Source: Bacillota bacterium
Lineage (GTDB): Bacteria; Bacillota; Clostridia; Oscillospirales; Oscillospiraceae
Direction: 5' to 3'
NCBI GenBank assembly: GCA_028719885.1
Contig: JAQYLT010000079.1
Location: 1 to 35,277 of the forward strand
Length of the DNA: 35,277 bases
Positions 24,024-32,583 of this stretch are shown here, piece after piece; within the stretch, counting starts at the first letter, position 1; each line of letters starts with the position of its first letter. The notes beneath the pieces are model-generated. The model was not told the DNA's origin. It made no database searches and saw nothing but the letters and a program-made list of their open reading frames with translations. A program made the position numbers and the translations under genes.

Positions 24024-25733
24024 TCAGCCTCCCATTCCCGGGCGGTTGGAGCCGGGGAAGCCGCCGGAGCCTCCTCGATTGCCGCCGCTGCCGGTGCTGC
24101 CGCTGAAACCGCCGCTGCCGCTGAAACCGCCGCTGCCGCCGAAACCGCTGCTGCTTCCGCCCATCATATTGCCCATGGGCATCATAAAGCTGTTGCCGGA
24201 GGATGCCTTTTCGGTGTAGTAAACCGTATCGCCGGGGTTCAGGCCGGACATGATCTCCACATAACTGGAATTGGAGGTGCCGGCCACCACCTCCACCATG
24301 CCGCCGTATTCCTTGGTCTGCTCATCATAGCTGGTGTAGACATAGGCGGAGTCCCGGGTCTGGTGGAGTGCGTCGGTGGGAATGAGCACCACGCCCTCCA
24401 CGCTCTGCTTCTGGATGTCCACGGAGGCGGTCATGCCGGAGAGCATCTGGGGGTCTCTGTCCAGGGTGACCACGGCGGTATACTGGGTGACGCCGGACAT
24501 GGTGGTGCCGATTTTGGAAATCTCCGTCACGGTGCCGGAGTAAACCTGGTCGCCGATGGAGCTGACGGTAATCTGGGCGCTCTGCCCCAGCTCCAGGGAG
24601 AGAATGTCGGTCTCGTCCACCGCCACGCTGACGGTGAGCTGCTTGTCCGGCGCCATGGTAGCCAGAATCAGCTCCGTGCCGTCGTCGGAATAGACCATGG
24701 TGTCCGAGGTCAAGCCGGAGACCTGGGTCACGATGCCGTCAATGGGGGCGGTGGCGCAGCCATCCTGAAGCAGCTGCAGCAGGGTGGCCATGGTCTGCTC
24801 CGTCTGACTGCGGCTGCGGAGCAGGGTGTCGTAGTTCACGGTATAGTGGGTATCCGTTAAGGAAAACAGGTATCCGCCGGAGTAGACCTGACTGTTTTCC
24901 CGGGCGGAGACCCAACTGATGGTTCCGGCATAGCCGGTGATGGCCAGGGGGTTGCGGATTTTCAGGGTACCGGTGCCCAGCACCTTGCCGGATTCATCCA
25001 GCACGGTGGCCTCGGCCTCGTATTCCGGGCCGTTGTCGGTGAGGTTCACCACGGTCTTGCCGGAGATGCTGGATTCCACGGTTCCGGGATAGCTGACGCC
25101 GCCGGACTGCACGGTAACGGACTGGTTATCCTCCAGATCAGCTTCAATGGTGACGGTCATCAGTCCGTCCAGGGAGAGAATGGCCAGCGCGCCGTGCTCC
25201 ATCATCACATCCATCACCCTGTCGCCCGCCTGGGCGTACACCCGCTTGACCCGGCCGGAGACGGAGGTGCTGATATAGCTGTTGACGGAATCCTTTTTGG
25301 CTTCGCTGATCTGGTCGTCCAGCTCCTCCAGCTGGGTTTGCACATCCGCCAGGGCGGACATCACGGAGTTGGTATCCACCCGGGCGATGACATCACCGGC
25401 GGTGAGCGTATCTCCCGCTGACACCAGAATTTCATCCACGGTGACACCGCTGGGGATACCGACTTCTTCAAAATCCGTGTAGCTGAGGCTTCCGCTGCCG
25501 GACGCGTTGGCGCTGATCTGCCCGGTAATGGCCTGGAAGGATTTTACCTCCGCCGTGCTGGCGGAGAACTGGCTGTTTACCCGCGCTCTCAGGTAGAACA
25601 CGGCTGCGGCTCCTCCCGCAAGGAGCACAAGCAGCAAAACCACCACGGTGATGATGATCCGGCGGCGCTTTCTCCGTTTGGCTTTTTTGAGCTGCTCAAA
25701 CAGAATGTCATCTCTTTCGTTGGCATTTTCCAT
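24024..25733 (-). CDS. HlyD/MacA-type efflux adaptor, first of two (Gly/Ser-rich tail)
   Basis: 569 residues: basic cytoplasmic N-terminus (KKAKRRKRRR), one helix (about 28-50), lipoyl halves (IPSGVTVDEILVSAGDTLTAGD; ATAPIDGIVTQVSG), a short coiled segment, then beta-barrel (ELGQSAQITVSSIGDQVYSG) and membrane-proximal parts (MLSGMTASVDIQ; LIPTDALHQ). The last about 55 residues are Met/Gly/Ser-rich (MMPMGNMMGGSSSG...). A similar Gly-rich stretch occurs as an internal linker in the second adaptor. First gene of the exporter operon; RBS AGGAG 9 nt before ATG. Confidence 0.88.
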   Translation of the reverse strand: MENANERDDILFEQLKKAKRRKRRRIIITVVVLLLVLLAGGAAAVFYLRARVNSQFSASTAEVKSFQAITGQISANASGSGSLSYTDFEEVGIPSGVTVDEILVSAGDTLTAGDVIARVDTNSVMSALADVQTQLEELDDQISEAKKDSVNSYISTSVSGRVKRVYAQAGDRVMDVMMEHGALAILSLDGLMTVTIEADLEDNQSVTVQSGGVSYPGTVESSISGKTVVNLTDNGPEYEAEATVLDESGKVLGTGTLKIRNPLAITGYAGTISWVSARENSQVYSGGYLFSLTDTHYTVNYDTLLRSRSQTEQTMATLLQLLQDGCATAPIDGIVTQVSGLTSDTMVYSDDGTELILATMAPDKQLTVSVAVDETDILSLELGQSAQITVSSIGDQVYSGTVTEISKIGTTMSGVTQYTAVVTLDRDPQMLSGMTASVDIQKQSVEGVVLIPTDALHQTRDSAYVYTSYDEQTKEYGGMVEVVAGTSNSSYVEIMSGLNPGDTVYYTEKASSGNSFMMPMGNMMGGSSSGFGGSGGFSGSGGFSGSTGSGGNRGGSGGFPGSNRPGMGG

Positions 25734-25773
25734 GGGTCGTCACTCCTGATGATCGAAATCAATGGGAGTATTA

Positions 25774-25812
25774 TCTTTAAAAACCATTAAACCAACCTTA
25801 ATCAAATGTAAA
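25774..25812 (-). promoter_or_regulatory. 11-bp-periodic direct repeats upstream of the exporter operon
   Basis: Minus strand: TTTACA, TTAAGG, TTAATG and TAAAGA follow each other at 11-bp intervals, ending at a GATAAT -10-like hexamer about 40 nt before the ATG. Evenly spaced TTAANN-type repeats are typical of OmpR/PhoB-family response regulator boxes. No matching two-component genes are in the window. Confidence 0.35.
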
Positions 25813-25870
25813 TATTTTGTGTCTATTCCGGCGGATGCGGGCTGAAAAGTCACGCCGGAGGACCCCGCTC

Positions 25871-25899
25871 TTGAAAGCCGGAGGGGAATATGGTATGAT
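25871..25899 (+). promoter_or_regulatory. promoter of the GH32 gene
   Basis: TTGAAA (25871-25876) and TATGAT (25894-25899) with a 17-nt spacer, about 30 nt upstream of the GH32 ATG. Confidence 0.8.
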
Positions 25900-25931
25900 T
25901 TCCCCGAAAATCCGGAAAGAAGGTATCGAAT

Positions 25932-27410
25932 ATGACAAGTGCCATGCTGAACCGGGCCCGGGAATATGAGGCCCAGCAGCAGAAAACCATTTTACCCCGG
26001 CAGCGCCCCGGCTTCCATCTTACCGGTGCGGTGGGCTGGGTGAACGACCCCAACGGCTTTTCTTTCTATCAGAATGAATACCACCTGTTTTACCAGAGCA
26101 ATCCCTACGATGTCCACTGGGGCAGCATCCACTGGGGCCATGCCAAAAGCACCGACCTGGTGCGCTGGGAGTACCTTCCCGCCGCCCTGGCGCCGGACAT
26201 GCCCTATGATGCCATGGGCTGCTTTTCCGGCAGCGGGGCTGCGCTGCCGGATGGACGGCACCTGCTGATGTACACCGGCGTGGAGCGGGTCACCCGTGCC
26301 GACGGAACCCAGGCGGAGCTGCAGGCTCAGTGCATCGCCTGGGGGGACGGCATCAATTACGAAAAGGACGAAAGCAACCCCGTCCTCACTGCCGCCGACT
26401 TGCCGGAGGGCGCCTCCGATACGGATTTCCGGGACCCTAAGCTGTGGCAGGAGCCGGACGGCAGCTTCCGGGCGGTGCTGGCCAGCGACCGGGGAGACGG
26501 CTCCGGACAGGTCCTGCTCTACCGCAGCGACGATGCCAGAGCCTGGGAGCTGGTGAGCGTGCTGGACCAAAGCAATGGGAAGCTGGGCGGAATGTGGGAA
26601 TGTCCGGATTTCTTTCCTCTGGGAGACCGGCAGGTTTTGCTTGTAAGCCCCATGAACATGGAGCCCAGCGGGCTGGAATTTCACGCGGGAAACAATGTGA
26701 TTGCCCTGATTGGCAGCTTTGATGGCCGGAATTTCCACCGGGAGCAGGTGCAGAATATGGACTATGGTCTGGACTTCTATGCCCCCCAGACCATGCTTGC
26801 CCCGGACGGACGGCGAATTCTGGTGGGCTGGATGCAGAACTGGGCCACCTGCTCCTTTGTGCCCGCCGGTGCGAAATACTTCGGTCAGCTGACTCTTCCC
26901 CGGGAGCTGCACTGGCATAGGGGGAGAATCTGCCAGCAGCCCATCCGGGAATTGGAGGCTTACCGGAAAAACCGGGTGGTTTATCAAAACGTTTTTGTGG
27001 AACGGGAGACTGTTCTGGCTGGCATCCGGGGCTCCATGATTGACCTGCTGCTCACTTTGCGTCCGGAGCCGGACTGTGCTTTCCTCCAAATTGCCCTGCG
27101 TCAGGGAGGCTGCCATGAGACCACCGTGACCTATTTCCCCGGGGAGCAGCGCCTTTGCCTGGACCGCAGCCGCAGCGGCTACCGCTTTGACGTTGTCCAT
27201 ACCCGGGAGATTGCTGTTCAGCCGGAGGACGGCACGCTGAAGCTTCGGCTGATTCTGGACCGGTTCAGCCTGGAGCTGTTTGTGGGCCGGGGAGAGCAGA
27301 CGGCCTCCGTGGTACTGTTTACGCCGGAGCAGGAGGATGGCATTGCCTTCCGCGCCCGGGGAAATGCCGAAATCGACGTGGAAAAATACGACTTAATCAT
27401 TGAACCTTAA
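25932..27410 (+). CDS. GH32 beta-fructofuranosidase / sucrose-6-phosphate hydrolase
   Basis: 492-residue cytoplasmic glycosidase splitting sucrose, sucrose-6-phosphate or short fructans. The three GH32 catalytic residues are seen: nucleophile Asp39 in WVNDPNG, stabiliser Asp168 in FRDPK, and acid/base Glu223 in WECPDFF. A five-bladed propeller (about 25-340) is followed by a C-terminal beta-sandwich (about 350-490). No signal peptide. RBS GAAGG about 9 nt before ATG. It has its own promoter and stands alone: no PTS, permease or fructokinase neighbour. Whether the substrate is phosphorylated is not decidable here. Confidence 0.95.
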   Translation: MTSAMLNRAREYEAQQQKTILPRQRPGFHLTGAVGWVNDPNGFSFYQNEYHLFYQSNPYDVHWGSIHWGHAKSTDLVRWEYLPAALAPDMPYDAMGCFSGSGAALPDGRHLLMYTGVERVTRADGTQAELQAQCIAWGDGINYEKDESNPVLTAADLPEGASDTDFRDPKLWQEPDGSFRAVLASDRGDGSGQVLLYRSDDARAWELVSVLDQSNGKLGGMWECPDFFPLGDRQVLLVSPMNMEPSGLEFHAGNNVIALIGSFDGRNFHREQVQNMDYGLDFYAPQTMLAPDGRRILVGWMQNWATCSFVPAGAKYFGQLTLPRELHWHRGRICQQPIRELEAYRKNRVVYQNVFVERETVLAGIRGSMIDLLLTLRPEPDCAFLQIALRQGGCHETTVTYFPGEQRLCLDRSRSGYRFDVVHTREIAVQPEDGTLKLRLILDRFSLELFVGRGEQTASVVLFTPEQEDGIAFRARGNAEIDVEKYDLIIEP

Positions 27411-27572
27411 GGAATCTCTGAATAAATCGTCTTTGGCTGAGCGGCGAATCTTTTGCCCCATCCGTGCAGCTTAAGGAAATGGGAAATACATACAGTATTC
27501 CTCCATTTCCAGAACTTTCGTCTGAGCCAAAATCTTCTGCCGTCAGCTCTTGCCGATTTAATCAGAGCTTCC
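27411..27572. repeat. family-2 hairpin element, copy 1
   Basis: 162 bp starting directly at the GH32 stop codon. Ends are inverted: GGAATCTCTGAATAAATCG at left and, as complement, GGAAGCTCTGATTAAATCG at right (2 differences in 19), with further imperfect pairing inwards (GGCTGAGCGGC / GAGCTGACGGC). Central hairpin: GGAAATGG pairs with CCATTTCC around AATAC...GTATT. No coding capacity is supported. Confidence 0.8.
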
Positions 27573-27579
27573 TTAACAC

Positions 27580-27611
27580 AAATGGGACCGCTCCCGGGAG
27601 CGGTCCCATTT
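27580..27611. terminator. bidirectional terminator between GH32 and the solute-binding protein
   Basis: A perfect 32-bp palindrome: AAATGGGACCGCTCCC followed by its exact complement. Converging transcripts from both sides (GH32 plus, solute-binding protein minus) would meet it. The stem ends in ATTT on both strands. Confidence 0.85.
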
Positions 27612-27693
27612 GCAGTGAGCTGCATGGTTCCAAGCAGCTTTCCTTACTTGTTCCTTGAGTAATTTATGATACCAGCAGGTGCGGTATTTGCGG

Positions 27694-29091
27694 TTAGGCT
27701 CCCTGCAGCCCAGTGATGAATTCCTCGGCCAGAGCGTCGATGTCCACATCGGCGGGGGTGTTTGCGTCGTTGTAGTTGTTCAACTGGGACAGAAGCTTTT
27801 CAAAGTCTGTCTGCACCGGGAAGCAAACCAGGTCAATTTTGGTTTCCAGGATGGGCAGACTGTCGTCGCTGAGATAGAGATTTGCAAGGGGCTGATAGGC
27901 GCTGTCGGCGGAGAGATTTCCTTGAATGTTTGCCAGGAGCGCTTTAACGGAGCCTTTGGTTCGCACCGGCCAGCCATCCTCCATGGGACTGAGGGGCCAC
28001 TCACCGTCCATCATGTTCCGCCCTTTCTCCCACTGCACATCCTCCAGCAGAAACTGCCGCAGGAATTCGTAGGCCAGCTCCGGGCTTTGGCAGCTGCTGC
28101 CCACCGCGCCGTAATAGGTAACGAATGCCATGGCGTCGCCGGTGGTGGTTCGCAGGGGATACATAGAGAGGGTCAGCCCGGAAGCTTTTTCCACGGCCAG
28201 GAAGTTAAGGGCATCGCTGATGGTGCCCCGATAAACAGACCGCAGGGATTTGGGACCGGCTTCATAGGCCAGGTAGTCAAACCGGCTCAGATGGAGGCTT
28301 TCCGTGCCGATCAGGGCCTTCAAAGCCTGGTAATCTTTCATATAATCAGCCACCTGGTCCACGCGCAGAGCACCCTCGCCACGGGTCAGGAGATTGGAAA
28401 AAACCGTGGCGCTGGCCATGTCCGCACAGTAGGCCAGATTCAGGTTCCGGGTTTGTACTGCCTCGCACATGATGCTTTCGATGCTGCCCTCCAGCGTCTG
28501 CTTGGAAATACCGGCATCCGCCAGCAGCTCATCAAAGGCGTAAAGCATGGGCATACCGTAGCGCAGGGGCAGAACATACCGGGCTCCGTCCAGACTGCCG
28601 GCATCCATCACGGACTGATTCAGTCCATCCTTGTCCAGATCGGTGTCCCGGTCATAATAAGTGCTGATGTCGGCAAACGCGCCCAATTCCATGGCTGCGG
28701 CCACGTCGGGGAAGAGGGGGTCAATGCGGCGGTATGTATATTTCTGGGGATGATCCAAAGTCAACGTGGTACCGGTGGGGAGAAGATACAGGTCAGGCCC
28801 GGTGCCGTTCTCCATCTCCTCCCGGATGTGCTGTAAGGATTCCTCCCGCGCCTGTTCTTGATTTGGCAGAATATCCATCCGGATGGAGACACCGGGGTGC
28901 TCCTGCTGAAATTGTTGTATGATGAATTCCACAACGGCGTTCATTTCGTCGGCTGCGGTTTCTTCCGTCACAAGCCAGAGGGAAGTCTCTGCCTCAGCGG
29001 AAACCCGGAAAGCCGCCGGTGCCGCAATGCCCAACAGAAAGGAAAGGCACAGCGCAACCAATTCGACACGAAGCAATCGCTTTTTGAACAT
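27694..29091 (-). CDS. extracellular solute-binding protein family member (orphan)
   Basis: 465 residues with a signal peptide (FKKRLLRVELVAL, hydrophobic, cleavage near VSA-EA). The layout is that of family-1 type sugar-binding proteins of ABC importers: FIIQQFQQEHPGVSI near the N-terminus, GTGPDLYLLPTG, GARYVLPLRYGMPMLYAFDELL in the middle (typical wording G-KxYxLPxxxxxxxLxYNxxLF) and SPELAYEFLRQFL towards the end. No lipobox cysteine follows the signal, unlike most Gram-positive binding proteins, and no permease or ATPase genes are adjacent. RBS GGGAGG 7 nt before ATG. It may serve a distant transporter or act as a sensor; the ligand is unknown. Confidence 0.8.
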   Translation of the reverse strand: MFKKRLLRVELVALCLSFLLGIAAPAAFRVSAEAETSLWLVTEETAADEMNAVVEFIIQQFQQEHPGVSIRMDILPNQEQAREESLQHIREEMENGTGPDLYLLPTGTTLTLDHPQKYTYRRIDPLFPDVAAAMELGAFADISTYYDRDTDLDKDGLNQSVMDAGSLDGARYVLPLRYGMPMLYAFDELLADAGISKQTLEGSIESIMCEAVQTRNLNLAYCADMASATVFSNLLTRGEGALRVDQVADYMKDYQALKALIGTESLHLSRFDYLAYEAGPKSLRSVYRGTISDALNFLAVEKASGLTLSMYPLRTTTGDAMAFVTYYGAVGSSCQSPELAYEFLRQFLLEDVQWEKGRNMMDGEWPLSPMEDGWPVRTKGSVKALLANIQGNLSADSAYQPLANLYLSDDSLPILETKIDLVCFPVQTDFEKLLSQLNNYNDANTPADVDIDALAEEFITGLQGA

Positions 29092-29301
29092 AGGTTATCC
29101 TCCCAATATGCATTTTGATGCAGACACCCATACATCACGTGCCTGCTTCTTCCATGTAAAATGATTCCACGGACCTGCATCGAAACTGCATCATACTTCC
29201 ATCACAGGTGCATCATTTTATTTTCTGTTGGCGAAACAGTGCACGGGCATCGGTTTTTCCGCCGGTTCCGGTGGAGAAAACTGCAAATTTCTCTTTGATG
29301 A

Positions 29302-29330
29302 TTGATTTTTCTGCGGCGATGGGCTATAAT
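29302..29330 (+). promoter_or_regulatory. promoter of the nucleotide-sugar dehydratase gene
   Basis: TTGATT (29302-29307) and a perfect TATAAT (29325-29330), spacer 17. The start of transcription near 29337 leaves a GC-rich leader of about 145 nt with short inverted repeats (for example CTCCG/CGGAG near 29447); no known riboswitch was recognised. The rest of 29092-29481 holds repeated TGCATC motifs near 29176-29214 and no supported gene. Confidence 0.75.
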
Positions 29331-29481
29331 AAGCGGGATTATGTGTGGAAGTGCGTCCATTGGTGCCCGGTACTGCCGAAGGAAAGGGCATTGACGGCTT
29401 TTGGAAGGACGGAGAATACAGGCTTCCCCAGCGCTTTCTGGCGGCCTCCGGCGGACGGAGCGGGGAGGACCAATGTGAGGA

Positions 29482-31392
29482 ATGAGAGCTTTGAAAAAAC
29501 ATAGCAATATCAAATGGCCCCTCTTTTTCTACGATATTCTGATTCTGTTCATCGTGGAAATGCTGCTGCTGGTGTTCTCCGGCGAACCCATTTCGGAGGC
29601 AGCCGCGTTCCATCAGTTCCTGCTGACCTTTATTTGCGTCTTCTCTGCCCGGTTTTTCTGGAAAATCTACAGCCAGATCTGGCGTTACGGCGGGATCCAG
29701 TGCTATATGCGCCTGTTGATGACAGATGCTGCCGGCTTCTTTTTCAACTATCTTCTGGAGCGCATCTGCCTGCCTGAGCCCATTCCTTTTGCCCGGCTGG
29801 TGGCCATTGCCTGCACCAACCTGCTGGGCGCGCTGGCCATCCGGATGATATATCGCTATGCCTATAAATGCGGCAATAACTCCACCCGGTTTGGCCGGTT
29901 CCTGCTGTTCCTGCTGAAAATGTTTGCCGGAAACGAAGTGGTGGGGGAGCGGATCGTAAGCTCCAAACGCACCCGCATTGCCATCATCGGCGCGGGGCGG
30001 GTGGGCGTCAGCCTGGCGGAGGACCTGTTAAACAATGCAGCCTCCGTCTACATTCCCATGTGCTTTGTGGATGTCAGCAGGGAAAAGGTGGGCCGGGATA
30101 TTCACGATATTCCCGTCCTGGCGGAAAACGGTGCAACCCTGGCTCATATGAAGGATATGGAGATTCAGGAGGTGGTGTTCGCCATCCCCAATATGGATGA
30201 CGAGACCAAGAAAGGCTTGTTCCAGATTTATCATGCCGCCGGATTTAAGGTAAAGATCTATGACTATCCCACCATGCAGACTGCCGGCGCCAAGCGGCAT
30301 CTGCGGGAGTTTGACATTGAGGATTTGCTGTTCCGTAAGCCCGTTTATGTGATGGACAGCAAAACCAGCGCCTACTATCGGGATAAAGTGGTGCTTATCA
30401 CCGGCGGAGGCGGCTCCATCGGCTCGGAACTCTGCCGCCAGATTTCCAAAATGAAGCCCAGACAGCTGATTATTTTGGATGTCTATGAAAATTGTGCCTA
30501 CGACATCCAGCAGGAGCTGAAAATCATCCATCCGGATTTGGATTTGCAGGTGGAGATCGTCAGCATTACCAACAAGGTGGGCGTGGAACGGGTGTTCCGA
30601 AAGTACCATCCGGAAATCGTCATTCACGCCGCCGCCCACAAGCATGTGCCCCTGATGGAGAATAACTGCATCGAGGCGGTGGAGAACAATGTGTTCGGCA
30701 CCTTGAATGTGGTGCAGTGCTGCGAGGAATTCGGCACCCATCGGTTTATGATGGTCAGCACCGACAAGGCGGTGAATCCCACCAATGTGATGGGCGCCAC
30801 CAAGCGGCTTTGCGAAATGATCGTCCAGGCCTACAGCATCGACGGCAAAGTGAAATACAGCGCCACCCGATTTGGTAATGTGCTGGGCTCTGCAGGCTCC
30901 GTGATTCCTCTGTTCAAGCGGCAGATCGCTGCGGGCGGCCCCATTACCCTGACGGATAAGCGGATTACCCGGTATTTCATGACCATTCCCGAGGCCGCCC
31001 AGCTGGTGCTGGCCAGCGGCGCCATGGCGAATAACGGAGAGCTCTTTGTGCTGGATATGGGCAAGCCTGTGCACATCCTGGACTTGGCGGAGAGCATGAT
31101 CCACCTGTCCGGGGCCCAGGGCATCAAAATCGTGGAAACCGGTCTGCGGCCCGGGGAGAAGCTCTATGAGGAGCTGCTGGTGAAAACCGAGGAGCTGGAC
31201 AAAACCGACAATGAGCTGATTTTCATCGAGCGGGATGAGCCCGTGACCATGCAGGAGCTGGCGGAAAAGCTGGCGCTTCTGCGTCAGGCCATTGCCACCG
31301 ACCAGGAGGAGGCGGTCCGCGCTGCCATGAAACAGGCGGTGCCCACCTACAAATCCGCCCAGGAGCAGAATGGCTGCGCCCTTACGGGTTGA
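29482..31392 (+). CDS. membrane-bound nucleotide-sugar 4,6-dehydratase (CapD/PglF/WbpM-like)
   Basis: 636-residue polysaccharide biosynthesis protein. Four N-terminal membrane helices (about 15-125), a first Rossmann domain with GAGRVG (170-175), then the short-chain-dehydrogenase catalytic domain with TGGGGSIGSE (307-316). Active-site wording is STDKAVNPTNVMGATK: Thr427/Asp428/Lys429, Met437 in place of the usual Tyr, and Lys441, as in the large WbpM/PglF class that makes UDP-4-keto-6-deoxy sugars from UDP-GlcNAc. A role in glycan or capsule precursor synthesis at the inner membrane face follows from the family. Start: GAGG lies only 1 nt before this ATG, so the TTG three codons on (10 nt from the site) is an alternative. 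Followed by a strong terminator; no other glycan genes adjoin it. Confidence 0.93.
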   Translation: MRALKKHSNIKWPLFFYDILILFIVEMLLLVFSGEPISEAAAFHQFLLTFICVFSARFFWKIYSQIWRYGGIQCYMRLLMTDAAGFFFNYLLERICLPEPIPFARLVAIACTNLLGALAIRMIYRYAYKCGNNSTRFGRFLLFLLKMFAGNEVVGERIVSSKRTRIAIIGAGRVGVSLAEDLLNNAASVYIPMCFVDVSREKVGRDIHDIPVLAENGATLAHMKDMEIQEVVFAIPNMDDETKKGLFQIYHAAGFKVKIYDYPTMQTAGAKRHLREFDIEDLLFRKPVYVMDSKTSAYYRDKVVLITGGGGSIGSELCRQISKMKPRQLIILDVYENCAYDIQQELKIIHPDLDLQVEIVSITNKVGVERVFRKYHPEIVIHAAAHKHVPLMENNCIEAVENNVFGTLNVVQCCEEFGTHRFMMVSTDKAVNPTNVMGATKRLCEMIVQAYSIDGKVKYSATRFGNVLGSAGSVIPLFKRQIAAGGPITLTDKRITRYFMTIPEAAQLVLASGAMANNGELFVLDMGKPVHILDLAESMIHLSGAQGIKIVETGLRPGEKLYEELLVKTEELDKTDNELIFIERDEPVTMQELAEKLALLRQAIATDQEEAVRAAMKQAVPTYKSAQEQNGCALTG

Positions 31393-31407
31393 TTTTCTGA
31401 AAAATAG

Positions 31408-31455
31408 ACGTCCTGAGGACCGCCGGTGCGGCGGTTTTCAGGACGTTTCCATTTT
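31408..31455 (+). terminator. terminator after the nucleotide-sugar dehydratase gene
   Basis: ACGTCCTGA pairs with TCAGGACGT and the inner ACCGCC with GGCGGT, followed by TTTCCATTTTGTT. It lies 15 nt after the stop. Confidence 0.9.
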
Positions 31456-31534
31456 GTTCACAGGAATTTTCTTTTCAATTGAGGCAAAAGCGGGAATACT
31501 TCCTTTATCAACTTTTTGAAAAGGAGTATGGAAA

Positions 31535-32524
31535 TTGAATGGGAAAATCAGAACAACCCTGCTGAGCGCGGCGGGGGCCATGCTTTCGGCGGTGGTCATC
31601 CGCAGAAGCATTTCCGGCGCCTTTGACCGGAATATGGTGGGCACAGCCCTGGACCGGGAGGAGCCAAAGGCCATGCAGAAGCTGAAAGAGCGGCTCAAGG
31701 GGGAAGCCGTGGAGGATGAGGAGGTGATGGCCCTTTGCCGGCAGATGCAGCAGCGCCTGGAGCAAAGTCCCCATGAGACGGTGCGAATCACCGGCTATGA
31801 CGGCACGCCCCTGGTGGGGCACCTGTTCCGGGCGGAGCAGGAGAAACGGGTCATTCTGGCCATGCACGGCTGGCGCTCCTGCTGGGCCAGGGATTTTGGC
31901 CCGGTGGCGGATTTCTTTCGGGAGAACGACTGCACCGTGCTCTATGCCCAGCAGCGGGGCCAGGGGGAGAGCGGCGGAGACTATATGGGCTTTGGCATGA
32001 TTGAGCGGTTCGACTGCCTGGAATGGATCAAATGGCTCAATGACAACGGCTTTGGCAGCAGCAAAATCTACCTGGCGGGGATTTCCATGGGTGCCACCAC
32101 GGTGCTGATGACGGCGGGATTTCCGGAGCTGCCGGAAAACGTGGCGGGGGTGCTGGCGGACTGCGGCTTTACCTCGGCCAAGGCGGAGTGGAAATACATC
32201 AGTGAGAACAATCTCCGTATCCCCTACGACCGCCGGGGGAAGCATGTGGATGCGCTCTGCCGCAAGCGCATTGAGCTGAGTTCCGATGCCTACACCACCC
32301 TAGACGCCATGAAAACCTGCCATGTGCCCATCCTCTTTGTCCACGGGGAGGCGGATACCTTTGTGCCGGTGGAGATGACGCTGCAAAACTATGAAGCCTG
32401 CCAGTCTCCCAAGAAGCTGCTGCTTGTCCCGGGGGCCAACCACGGCATGAGCTACTTCCTGGACCGGGACAGTTATGAAGCCTCGGTAAAACAGTTCTTT
32501 CGGGAGCAGGAAAATACAAACTAG
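31535..32524 (+). CDS. alpha/beta hydrolase with N-terminal membrane anchor
   Basis: 329 residues. A hydrophobic N-terminal segment (about 6-24) may anchor it, followed by a helical lead and an alpha/beta hydrolase core. The nucleophile elbow is GISMGA (Ser184), the acid is in HGEADTFVP (Asp274) and the base in GANHGMS (His303); the oxyanion strand shows AMHGWRS. This matches the family of clostridial lysophospholipase/peptidase-like hydrolases, with an unpredicted substrate. It starts with TTG: AAAAGGAG lies 8 nt upstream and the nearby ATGs are out of frame. Confidence 0.88.
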   Translation: MNGKIRTTLLSAAGAMLSAVVIRRSISGAFDRNMVGTALDREEPKAMQKLKERLKGEAVEDEEVMALCRQMQQRLEQSPHETVRITGYDGTPLVGHLFRAEQEKRVILAMHGWRSCWARDFGPVADFFRENDCTVLYAQQRGQGESGGDYMGFGMIERFDCLEWIKWLNDNGFGSSKIYLAGISMGATTVLMTAGFPELPENVAGVLADCGFTSAKAEWKYISENNLRIPYDRRGKHVDALCRKRIELSSDAYTTLDAMKTCHVPILFVHGEADTFVPVEMTLQNYEACQSPKKLLLVPGANHGMSYFLDRDSYEASVKQFFREQENTN

Positions 32525-32528
32525 CCGC

Positions 32529-32557
32529 TTGAAAAAAGCCGCCCTTTGTGCTAAAAT
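32529..32557 (+). promoter_or_regulatory. promoter of the uridine phosphorylase gene
   Basis: TTGAAA (32529-32534) and TAAAAT (32552-32557) with a 17-nt spacer, about 25 nt upstream of the ATG. Confidence 0.75.
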
Positions 32558-32583
32558 AACAAAAAACAAAAGGAGCGATGACA

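Noticed and set aside
25734..25931. Origin or terminus of replication at the strand switch near 25.8 kb
   Set aside because: Orientation changes there, but later minus-strand genes occur and no origin- or dif-like sequence was seen; the gap just holds two divergent promoters.
29208..29504. 98-codon plus-strand reading frame upstream of the nucleotide-sugar dehydratase
   Set aside because: It starts before the mapped-looking promoter, has no ribosome binding site, odd composition, and overlaps the real gene start.
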